From Nostoc sp. FACHB-110 (lineage in GTDB: Bacteria; Cyanobacteriota; Cyanobacteriia; Cyanobacteriales; Nostocaceae), in assembly GCF_014697425.1 (NCBI RefSeq), contig NZ_JACJRU010000001.1, positions 558,001 to 622,000 of the forward strand: a DNA stretch of 64,000 bases, given 5' to 3'. This document shows positions 17,102 to 24,137 of this stretch, one piece after another. The notes below the pieces were generated by a model. It ran no database searches, had not been told where the DNA came from, and saw nothing but the letters and a program-made list of their open reading frames with translations. Both the position numbers and the translations under genes were made by a program. Numbering within the stretch: the stretch's first letter is position 1; each line of letters opens with the position of its first letter.

Positions 17102-18075
17102 CTTAGAGCAAGAGCTTTGTAGGGGAGGCCTTCTTGTAAATGCCGACTGAGTAACCGTGCTTGAAGTTCAATGGCGCGACGATAATTACATCGGTATTGA
17201 AAAACAGGATGTGTGAACTCATCATTCATTTTTCGCTCAAATGCTTGCAAGAAATTTTTGCGAGCCGATTCTTGTAATCGATAAGCACCCAAACTTTCGG
17301 AAAAGTCTTGTGGTTGTATTTCGCGTTTATGTAATACCTTCAATACAACGCTATCGGCTATTAAAGCACGAAATTCTTCCATTAAATCCAACACTATTGA
17401 AGGCTGACCATGATGAACTTCGTGTAGATATCCAATATATGGGTCTAGGCCAGCAACATGAACAGCAGCTGTGACTTGAACACGCAATAAACCATAAGCA
17501 AAACTAAGCAACGAATTTACTGGGTCTGTAGGTGGACGGCGATTTCTGCCATTAAAAGTCCAAGAGTTACCAACCATCCGTGACCAACAAGCAAAATATT
17601 CCCGTGCAGCTAAACCTTCAATACCTCTTACTTGATCTATAGTTTTCTGGTTTTTAACTTGGCTTTTGCGTTCTTTTAAAGGGTTATCACGCTCGTTATT
17701 ACGATACAAAACTTGATATTGATTGTGAATTTTAGCTGCCACAATCGCTTTCACTAATTCTAAGCGTCGCACAGGATCGTTATAAAGTTGATACTGTGCT
17801 AAACGCAATTGTCCGTTACGTGAATAACCAGGCAGTGCCGAACCCAAGTATTTACCAAAGTTAGACAGATAATGCACGGGCATTCCTAATTCCAAAGCAT
17901 AAACAAGCGCATCTCCTGTGACTTGGGGATTACCCATCAAGACTACTTGCTCCACAGTTTGGGCTGGAATACTTTGTTTTTTCCAAGAACCATCTTCTTG
18001 CTTTAAAGCTACATTAAAAGCTTCATAGTTTTTGCTTAAAACAGCATCAGCTTGAGTAACGTAAAGAACTGACAT
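17098..18075 (-). CDS. cas1: CRISPR integrase Cas1
   Basis: A 325-residue protein from the ATG at 18075 (MSVLYVTQADAVLSK); a longer open frame reaches 18264 but would overlap cas4 and lacks Cas1-like sequence. Conserved Cas1 features include the N-terminal beta domain with LMGNPQVTGDAL and the helical domain with EGLAAREYF, YLHEVHHGQPSIVLDLMEEF and RPPTDPVNSLLSFAYG. These provide the metal-binding Glu, His and Asp/Glu residues. It integrates new spacers with Cas2. It is not fused to a reverse transcriptase. It lies 55 bases after cas4. Confidence 0.96.
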   Translation of the reverse strand: MSVLYVTQADAVLSKNYEAFNVALKQEDGSWKKQSIPAQTVEQVVLMGNPQVTGDALVYALELGMPVHYLSNFGKYLGSALPGYSRNGQLRLAQYQLYNDPVRRLELVKAIVAAKIHNQYQVLYRNNERDNPLKERKSQVKNQKTIDQVRGIEGLAAREYFACWSRMVGNSWTFNGRNRRPPTDPVNSLLSFAYGLLRVQVTAAVHVAGLDPYIGYLHEVHHGQPSIVLDLMEEFRALIADSVVLKVLHKREIQPQDFSESLGAYRLQESARKNFLQAFERKMNDEFTHPVFQYRCNYRRAIELQARLLSRHLQEGLPYKALALR

Positions 18076-18130
18076 ATTAAAGTTGTGTAATTGAGTGGTG
18101 AATAAAAGTTGTCGATGAATTAGTACTGAT

Positions 18131-18742
18131 TCAATCATCAGCTTCAGCAGCTTGTGACCTTTGTAGTTGCTTAACTTCCAAAGGTAGACAAATTCTTTGT
18201 AGGCTGCATGAAAGGCATTTTTTTGAATGGTCAATTGGCAATGGCATAGTTTGGTGAGCCGCAAGTTGCGCGAGTAAAATCGCTTGCTCGGTCATTTGTC
18301 TAAGTTGGGGTGTAAATTCTACTGTCTGCCTTCTGCGATTGGCATGATAAAAAATCTCACCATAAGTAATATTGCGTTTGGTGCGTTCTTCTAAACACAA
18401 AGCGGCTGCACAAAGTTGAAAATGGTCGTTAAGATGTTGTGCCATTTTGCCTTTTTTATATTCCACTGGCACAAGTTGACCGTCGCATTCTTCTACTGCA
18501 TCAATTATACCTGCAACTTTTAGGCGATCGCTCCACACCCACTGCTGCTGATGAATTAGCGTGTCGCCTTCTTGAAATGTAGTTTCTTCATTCACATTGC
18601 GGTGTATATGGCGACCTAAAATAATGTGTTCATTGTCTTCCATTTCGCCCAATACATATTCCAAATAAAATCTGCGTGGGCAATATTCCCAAGCGTTAAG
18701 ATACGCCAGGGGTAAATAATCCTCATTCATTTCATTAGTCAT
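18131..18742 (-). CDS. cas4: CRISPR-associated exonuclease Cas4
   Basis: A 203-residue RecB-type nuclease. An N-terminal cysteine in WEYCPRRFYLE and three C-terminal ones in KCLSCSLQRICLP bind a 4Fe-4S cluster. The nuclease core includes GRHIHRNV, the Asp in AGIIDAVEE and the E-x-K of VEYKKGK. Cas4 trims pre-spacers and selects the PAM side for Cas1-Cas2. The start is ambiguous: the ATG at 18742 lies inside a 7-bp tandem repeat, and the in-frame ATG at 18730 (MNEDYLPLAYL) may be the ancestral start. Confidence 0.93.
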   Translation of the reverse strand: MTNEMNEDYLPLAYLNAWEYCPRRFYLEYVLGEMEDNEHIILGRHIHRNVNEETTFQEGDTLIHQQQWVWSDRLKVAGIIDAVEECDGQLVPVEYKKGKMAQHLNDHFQLCAAALCLEERTKRNITYGEIFYHANRRRQTVEFTPQLRQMTEQAILLAQLAAHQTMPLPIDHSKKCLSCSLQRICLPLEVKQLQRSQAAEADD

Positions 18743-18894
18743 TAGTCATTGGTTATTGGTAATTACTTGCCAAATCCCTACATATCAACCCCATCAATGT
18801 ATGACTGCAATAATTTCACACTTCATACTTCATACTTCACACTTCATACTTCACACTTCACACTTCACACTTCACACTTCATCCTTCACACTTC
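18733..18894. repeat. Two 7-bp tandem repeat tracts between cas6 and cas4
   Basis: At 18733-18760 there are four heptads (CATTAGT twice, CATTGGT, TATTGGT), overlapping the cas4 start. At 18815-18894 there are eleven heptads of TTCACAC/TTCATAC type plus three bases, overlapping the last codons of cas6. These are short tandemly repeated repetitive sequences known from heterocystous cyanobacteria. The other cas6-cas8 junctions overlap, so this 136-base gap is repeat-made. Confidence 0.92.
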
Positions 18895-19892
18895 GTTTGT
18901 CCCATCCCCATTGCTGTTTTTCGCCCTACTCCAGCAAAATGGGCGAAATGAGCTAAAACTGTCGCAATTTTTGCCTGCTCGGAGTCAACAAAGCGATATT
19001 TTACCCAACCTTCGGCTCCAATTTCAGCACCAGCTTCTAGTTTTAAAGTATGAGTTTTCAGTTCAAAAGCAGAAATAAAAGTATTCCACTTAATTTCAGG
19101 AAACCTTAATTGGTCTGGGGCGAAATGGTTCCAACGCCGCAGCAGTCCGTTAAAAACTAAATCGGGCAATGGAAAAGGCTGAATTGCACCACTTTGTTTA
19201 AAACTCGTAGGAGAAAGAAATTGGAGTTTGATAGTGTTTTGAAATGGAATTTGTCGCAATTTTTCAAAACTACTAGCTTGCGATATATCTAGCCATTCGC
19301 TTAATCGACACCGAACACCAGCTAAAATTATTTCGCTCCCTAAATCCCTATGTAGTCCCCAAAGTAAAGGTGCTAAGAGTTCTTGTTGCAACAAAGTAAT
19401 TCTTAGCTGTATCTTTTTTGCCGAAAAATATTTTATTCCCAAGGTAAAAGGCACGCTTTCTTGCTGATGCAAATCTTGGGCTAAGGTAGAATCTGCATTA
19501 GCAAACCATTGAAAACATTGAGCATGAATAGCTCTTCCTAATGTTGGTGGTAATGGTGCAGCAGAGGTAAGATAAATCTCAACTGCGTGCAGAGTATTAG
19601 TATCAGTTTCCACTCCCGTCATTTCATAGGCTTGTTGTTGCCATAGGACGTAATTATTTTGAGTTATACGCCCACAAATGAGTTCCATCAGCTGGGGATA
19701 CAAACTCAAGTCTGGCATTACAGGCATAATTTTCGAGACACCAGCATAAGTTTTGAGTGGAATCAAGGCTGGTGTGGGTTGAATTTCTGACAGCCAAGAA
19801 TTTAATGGTGTGAGGTTAGTTACGGTTTTTGTGCGTTTGAGAACTAAATTTAATCGAGTTAAAACAGCTTCAGTATCTTTGATAAATGTCAT
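18879..19892 (-). CDS. cas6: Cas6 CRISPR endoribonuclease of the main operon
   Basis: A 337-residue RAMP protein. It shows LQFLSPTSFKQSGAIQPFPL, LLRRWNHF and the C-terminal Gly-rich loop VGRKTAMGMGQT that contacts the RNA in Cas6 proteins. It would cut the array transcript 8 bases upstream of each spacer, and often stays in the Cascade complex. The start at 19892 overlaps the cas5 end by 23 bases. The last residues (TKCEG and stop) are encoded by the 7-bp repeat tract at 18815-18894, so the original C-terminus has been replaced or trimmed. The core lies upstream of this change, so function may be retained. Confidence 0.92.
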   Translation of the reverse strand: MTFIKDTEAVLTRLNLVLKRTKTVTNLTPLNSWLSEIQPTPALIPLKTYAGVSKIMPVMPDLSLYPQLMELICGRITQNNYVLWQQQAYEMTGVETDTNTLHAVEIYLTSAAPLPPTLGRAIHAQCFQWFANADSTLAQDLHQQESVPFTLGIKYFSAKKIQLRITLLQQELLAPLLWGLHRDLGSEIILAGVRCRLSEWLDISQASSFEKLRQIPFQNTIKLQFLSPTSFKQSGAIQPFPLPDLVFNGLLRRWNHFAPDQLRFPEIKWNTFISAFELKTHTLKLEAGAEIGAEGWVKYRFVDSEQAKIATVLAHFAHFAGVGRKTAMGMGQTKCEG

Positions 19893-20613
19893 AACGAGCG
19901 CTGCTAGTTGTAAGTTGCACCGGGAGAAATCCCGGTTTGATTACTCGGTCTTTGTCTAGTTGTGCTTTATCTGTGGAATAGGGATTAATGCGATTAAAGG
20001 TGGTTTTCTCGCCCAAGTCATCCATTGGCTGCACTGTAAAACCACAACTAGAATTATGTTGAAATAGCGGCTCAGGAGTTTTTTGGCTGTACTGGGGCAG
20101 GTATTGAAAAAAGCAACCGCGTTTGCCGAAGTAGTTAATGAGAGAAAACAGTTGCTCTAATTGTGTTATGCAAGCACTAGGGCCGCAACAAATTTGCAAA
20201 TGACCTTGCATATATACCCATTCTCGAAACACAAAACCATCTTGCATTGGTAAAGTGGAACGAGTTTTATCGGCTTTATCAGCAGTTTGGTCATAATAAC
20301 GTAGTTTGTAGCCGTTGCGATTCACCACCAATTTTTCCGGAGGCCAAATGTAGATATTTAAGTCTCGAATCCAGGTAAATTGGCTTTTCATCCACTGCTC
20401 AAAGTCTCTTTGATGTTGTCCGCCTTGACTTTCTAGCAAAACTTTTAACAAAGCCATTTTGATAGCGTAAGGAGTAGGCACAAGATTTGACCGAGCCGCC
20501 ATACTAGTTGCATCCGAGCGCTTGAGAGAAAATAGGCTAACAGGTTGATAGCTAACAGTTAGCCATTCCTGTTGAGTCGTGTTTGATTTATTCAATTGCT
20601 TCGGCATTTTCAC
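19870..20613 (-). CDS. cas5: Cascade subunit Cas5
   Basis: A 247-residue protein of the size and position expected for Cas5, between cas7 and cas6. The N-terminal strand VSYQPVSLFSLKRSDAT followed by TPYAIKMALLKVLLE matches the Cas5 N-terminal RAMP fold. Cas5 caps the 5' handle of the crRNA in the Cascade effector. It overlaps cas7 by 26 bases and cas6 by 23 bases, so the three are translationally coupled. Sequence resemblance is to the DevS-like/I-A to I-B group, but the subtype cannot be fixed from sequence inspection alone. Confidence 0.85.
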   Translation of the reverse strand: MKMPKQLNKSNTTQQEWLTVSYQPVSLFSLKRSDATSMAARSNLVPTPYAIKMALLKVLLESQGGQHQRDFEQWMKSQFTWIRDLNIYIWPPEKLVVNRNGYKLRYYDQTADKADKTRSTLPMQDGFVFREWVYMQGHLQICCGPSACITQLEQLFSLINYFGKRGCFFQYLPQYSQKTPEPLFQHNSSCGFTVQPMDDLGEKTTFNRINPYSTDKAQLDKDRVIKPGFLPVQLTTSSARYDIYQRY

Positions 20614-21565
20614 TCTCCCAAGGTTGCACTCTTTGGATTAAAGTTTCAATTTGTGCGGCAAACTGAGCAAGATTCTCAAAATCAAAGCAAAGTATTGTAT
20701 CTGCGCCGTTGAGGTTATTTAAAGTATCAGCCAAACTATGAATCTGACGAGTGTAACTTGCTTCTAACGCACTAACCATCGGTGCAGGACAACGACGAGT
20801 ACTAACCGTAATCACACCTTCAAAATGGTCAGGGTGAGGTAAATTAGTGTTGCGTTTTGCTCCATTAGGTTGGAGGTAGGTATACAAAACACTTTTTAAT
20901 AAAGCATCTAAACGCTTTTTGCGTTCAGCAATATCGATACTGTAATTGAAATTATGAGGGTTGTAACCAATACGAAATGCCTCGATATTCAGAACTGTCG
21001 CGTATAACCCAGAGCTAACTTGCACGTTGTAAGGAGTCGGATTATCAACACCATACTTTGCATGGAAATAACTTTGAGTTTTGACAAAATTTGGTAAGCC
21101 GACAACTGCACCAAATTCTATTACAGACTCGCGTTTTATAGTTCTTTTATCCGCAAACATGAAGCCTTCTAAATCACTAATTGTACAAAGCTTGAGAATG
21201 GTATCAACATTAGCAGTTAAGTCAACTTCTTCTTTTCCATCTTTGCTTTTAGATTTAATAATTTCAAAACGCTTTTCATCAATATCGTACTTGATACGAT
21301 CCGGATTAAATTGCTTACCACCTTCTGATAAACTTAGCCCTGATTCAATTGCAATTCGATGTAAATGCTCTGCTTGAATGTGCTTGAGCATATCACCAGA
21401 AACACCATTAACAGATTCAGGCTCATTCATGCCTTTTTGAATAATATAATAACGACGGGTTAAACTTTGATTACCTTCGTTACCTTCATTATTTAAAGCA
21501 TGAAGCTGCCAGGATAATAAACCACTAATAGAAATTGAGTAAACGGGAAATTGTGTATTAGTCAT
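20588..21565 (-). CDS. cas7: Cascade backbone Cas7 (DevR/Csa2 family)
   Basis: A 325-residue protein. The opening VYSISISGLLSWQLHALNNE, then GNEGN and VNGVSGDMLKHIQAEHL, is characteristic of the DevR/Cst2/Csa2 group of Cas7 proteins found in subtypes I-A and I-B. Multiple Cas7 copies coat the crRNA spacer. It overlaps cas8 by 8 bases. DevR-family members in Myxococcus were first described as developmental genes, but here the complete cas context shows a CRISPR role. Confidence 0.94.
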   Translation of the reverse strand: MTNTQFPVYSISISGLLSWQLHALNNEGNEGNQSLTRRYYIIQKGMNEPESVNGVSGDMLKHIQAEHLHRIAIESGLSLSEGGKQFNPDRIKYDIDEKRFEIIKSKSKDGKEEVDLTANVDTILKLCTISDLEGFMFADKRTIKRESVIEFGAVVGLPNFVKTQSYFHAKYGVDNPTPYNVQVSSGLYATVLNIEAFRIGYNPHNFNYSIDIAERKKRLDALLKSVLYTYLQPNGAKRNTNLPHPDHFEGVITVSTRRCPAPMVSALEASYTRQIHSLADTLNNLNGADTILCFDFENLAQFAAQIETLIQRVQPWESENAEAIE

Positions 21566-23378
21566 CGTTAGATTCTCCTAAAATTGCTGTGTCTTCTACG
21601 TCGTCAATATCTTGTTCTTGGTCAATTGCTAAATCGTTATCTTTGGGTTTGTTCCACCGCGCATATCCATACGCAATGAGCAGATTGGCAACTAAAACCG
21701 TGTCATTTTCTGTTACTAATTCCACTAAACGATCCAGGTCTTCTTTCGTTGTCCAAACTCGTTTAAGGGGTTTACCTTCTTTTTGTAATTGCTCAGATAG
21801 GCGTAAATTTTCAGCTTCATATTTTGCCAAAAAATCAGTAATTTCTTTTAAAAAATCGTTCTTTGACCCAGATTGGCTACTCAAACGCTGTGCTAACCCA
21901 TAAGTGCGCTGCCACTCTAGTTCTTTTACTCCATCTTTAGTGCGGACTTTTCCTGCATATACAGTTGCTTGGTTAATGGCTTTGGCTATGCGTAAAAAAC
22001 TGGGGTCTTGGGTAATTTTGATAAAGTCTGAATCCTTTTTAGTCATTGTGTTTAACCCTGTAACGGAAAATAAACGCGGTGGTCTAGATTGAGGATCTGC
22101 CAGATGTTTAACAACATAATCTGCATAACTGACTTGAAACCGAAAAAATTGACGCAAACTTGTGCCAGTAATAAAGTCTCGATAAGCAGATAGTAATTCG
22201 CTATGCCCTTCTTCTGCTGACAAGGTACTAATTACCGAAAGATGTTCTTGCAAAACTTGTTGATAGTCTTTGAGTTCTTCAGAATTTTGAGGACTAATCC
22301 AACCAGGAAGCCCTAAACTAAAAACTTCTTTAACTCCGTATACTTGACCTTTAGAACCAAAATGAGTGCCAAGAAAGCTCTTAACAAAATGATTGATAGG
22401 TTCCCAAATTTCAAATTCATCAACTTCTGCATCAGCTTGAGAAGCATGATTATTCAACAGTTCTTGGCAAAATCGCAATACTAACTCGGCATCAAACCGA
22501 GCTATACCATGTCCACCAGAGGGTGGATTATATTTGCGAAGTTTATCTAGCACTTCTCGATATTTACTTAATTGAATATCTTGAGGTTCTAAAACAACTA
22601 CACGCCAGTCAAAAATACGGTCAGCTATTTTTATCCGTTCAGAGACTCCAAAGCTAAATAAACCGCCTGCAATTAGCCATAAGCTTAACCAATCTGCTTT
22701 TTGAGAGTCTACTTTATTACTATCTGCTTTAACTCGGTTAACTCCTTGAACAGATGTGGGTAAATAAATTTTGACTGCGCTAGCGACTTCTGGCAATTTA
22801 GAGTTAGTAGTTTGAGCAAATAATTCCTGACAATGTTGAGTTTGTGTGCTGAGTTGGGAGTGAGTCTCTTGACTAAATGCTTGAAATATTGCCACCAAAA
22901 ACGCACCATAATGGTCTTTAAGTTGATATCCTAAGTGCCACAGTTCGTTATGATTGCGATCGTGACGCATAGAGGTGAGAATCACGCCATTTTGGGTACT
23001 GGGATGAGGTGGCTGTGGTGCATCTTCACCCGGTTGAGGTTTACCTTTTTGCTGAAATACATAATCTTTGTATAGTTTGCGTTTTTCACTCTTCTCTACT
23101 GTGTCAAAAAAGTTTGTCTCTGGGGGAATTTTGCTGATGTCCGTTTTTTGGCCTTTAACTGGTGGGAAAGGATCAGTATAATTAAGTTTGGCGATCGCTC
23201 CTAAATTTACACCCTGTTTTAATTGGATGCGGTAGCGTGTACCTTCATCAAATAGACCAACATCCCTTTTTTGATTTGTTTGTCTTAGCGCATACTCGAC
23301 AAGTTGCACCAAACCCAGTAAAAGAAACGTATCAGCGTAATTTCCATACTTTTTAGTAACAAATAGTTGCTCTATCAT
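21558..23378 (-). CDS. cas8: Large Cascade subunit Cas8
   Basis: A 606-residue protein in the Cas8 position directly before cas7. It begins MIEQLFVTKKYGNYADTFLL and has no enzymatic motif. Its helical C-terminal third (about 500-606) could supply the small-subunit function, since no separate cas11 gene is present. Cas8 would recognise the PAM and recruit Cas3. With DevR-type Cas7 it best fits a I-A/I-B-like (DevT/Cmx-like) large subunit. An alternative name cannot be excluded without profile comparison. No ribosome site is evident; a long dyad lies 51 bases upstream. Confidence 0.8.
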   Translation of the reverse strand: MIEQLFVTKKYGNYADTFLLLGLVQLVEYALRQTNQKRDVGLFDEGTRYRIQLKQGVNLGAIAKLNYTDPFPPVKGQKTDISKIPPETNFFDTVEKSEKRKLYKDYVFQQKGKPQPGEDAPQPPHPSTQNGVILTSMRHDRNHNELWHLGYQLKDHYGAFLVAIFQAFSQETHSQLSTQTQHCQELFAQTTNSKLPEVASAVKIYLPTSVQGVNRVKADSNKVDSQKADWLSLWLIAGGLFSFGVSERIKIADRIFDWRVVVLEPQDIQLSKYREVLDKLRKYNPPSGGHGIARFDAELVLRFCQELLNNHASQADAEVDEFEIWEPINHFVKSFLGTHFGSKGQVYGVKEVFSLGLPGWISPQNSEELKDYQQVLQEHLSVISTLSAEEGHSELLSAYRDFITGTSLRQFFRFQVSYADYVVKHLADPQSRPPRLFSVTGLNTMTKKDSDFIKITQDPSFLRIAKAINQATVYAGKVRTKDGVKELEWQRTYGLAQRLSSQSGSKNDFLKEITDFLAKYEAENLRLSEQLQKEGKPLKRVWTTKEDLDRLVELVTENDTVLVANLLIAYGYARWNKPKDNDLAIDQEQDIDDVEDTAILGESNDD

Positions 23379-23428
23379 CTGGACGTGTGACCGATGAGAG
23401 TGGTGTACTGAATCATATTCTATACCTC

Positions 23429-23471
23429 GTTGGAAGAGGTGTATTCCAAAATGGAATTACACCTCTCCAAC
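23429..23471 (-). promoter_or_regulatory. 20-bp inverted repeat at the cas8 promoter
   Basis: Arms 23429-23448 (GTTGGAAGAGGTGTATTCCA) and 23452-23471 (TGGAATTACACCTCTCCAAC) are complementary apart from two single-base bulges, with a 3-base loop. On the minus strand the dyad ends four bases before TATAGAAT, a plausible -10 element for the cas8-cas2 operon. It could be an operator or an mRNA hairpin. No T tract follows on the minus strand, so it is not a normal terminator. Confidence 0.65.
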
Positions 23472-23510
23472 AAAAAGCAACGAATGAAAAAGCTGTTCAG
23501 TTTAACTAAT

Positions 23511-23786
23511 TCAACAAGAAATCTTTGTCCAACTTATTGGTGAGAAGATGACATCCCATCGCCACATCTTGCCGCATTTACCCTGGCGTGAGGGTCTTAC
23601 AAGTAAGACTCCGTGTGAATAGGGAAACTCAAGATTACCTTTTTTAGCTTGTTGACGAATTTCTATGGTTGAAACTCGCTTGTTTGCAAGCATTTGGATA
23701 AGTTTTGTGACTTTGTTGGTGAATAAACCTTCAGCCAAAACACATCTTGATTGACTGAGGTTTAAAGTTGGTAGTTCTTCTGGCAT
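23511..23786 (-). CDS. Small protein of unknown function in the cas operon
   Basis: A 91-codon frame from the ATG at 23786 (MPEELPTLNLSQSR); a TTG at 23819 would extend it. It is not recognised as any Cas family. Visible features are a basic middle (VTKLIQMLANKRVSTIEIRQ) that might form a winged-helix-like unit, and a C-terminus with CGKMWRWDVIF. It lies between cas3 and cas8 on the same strand, flanked by hairpins. It could be a regulator, an accessory protein or an unused frame. Confidence 0.35.
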   Translation of the reverse strand: MPEELPTLNLSQSRCVLAEGLFTNKVTKLIQMLANKRVSTIEIRQQAKKGNLEFPYSHGVLLVRPSRQGKCGKMWRWDVIFSPISWTKISC

Positions 23787-23854
23787 AATATAAGGACACA
23801 AAAATCTGATACGGCTCAATCAAAAAGTTTAGCCGTTCAGGTGATTTAACAATC

Positions 23855-23887
23855 AAGCGTCTCTGAACTGGTACTTCAGAGACGCTT
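23855..23887. terminator. 13-bp perfect hairpin between cas3 and the cas8 operon
   Basis: AAGCGTCTCTGAA (23855-23867) and TTCAGAGACGCTT (23875-23887) pair perfectly around a 7-base loop. On the plus strand the stem runs into TTTTC; on the minus strand it is followed by GATTG. It may end the cas3 message, separating it from the cas8 operon, or stop antisense transcription. Confidence 0.6.
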
Positions 23888-23987
23888 TTCAGTATGAACA
23901 GAATCTAACATACTAGAATTTTATTTTCAATCCATATGAGTATACTTTAAATTTTTAGTTAGATTCTGAGTATTGTATTCTAGTAAT

Positions 23988-24114
23988 AGCAGACAGATGA
24001 ATAAGCACTGTTTGGATGCTAACGAATCCTGGTAACGGGGCTAATCCTGAAAAACAAACGGGACTGAAACTACTCTTATGGGTTGAAGTCTTCCATTCAG
24101 TCCATCTGTCTGTT
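23988..24114. ncRNA. Candidate structured RNA with a CRISPR-repeat-like 11-mer
   Basis: Outer arms CAGACAGATG (23990-23999) and CATCTGTCTG (24103-24112) pair perfectly. An inner pair GGACTGAA (24061-24068) and TTCAGTCC (24096-24103) is almost continuous with it. A short GGAT/ATCC pair lies at 24014-24029. The inner 5' arm is part of GGGACTGAAAC (24060-24070), identical to the end of the minus-strand repeat of both arrays, including the presumed 8-base Cas6 handle. It lies in the gap right after cas3. No promoter could be identified. Confidence 0.4.
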
Positions 24115-24137
24115 CTTAAACCAAAACTTGATGATAA

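Noticed and set aside
18749..19078. Plus-strand frames rich in FILHTSHF repeats
   Set aside because: They are translations of the 7-bp tandem repeats and antisense to cas6.
23988..24114. Interpretation as the end of an IS200/IS605 element or omega RNA
   Set aside because: There is no tnpA or tnpB nearby and no typical element end; the repeat-like 11-mer is better supported.
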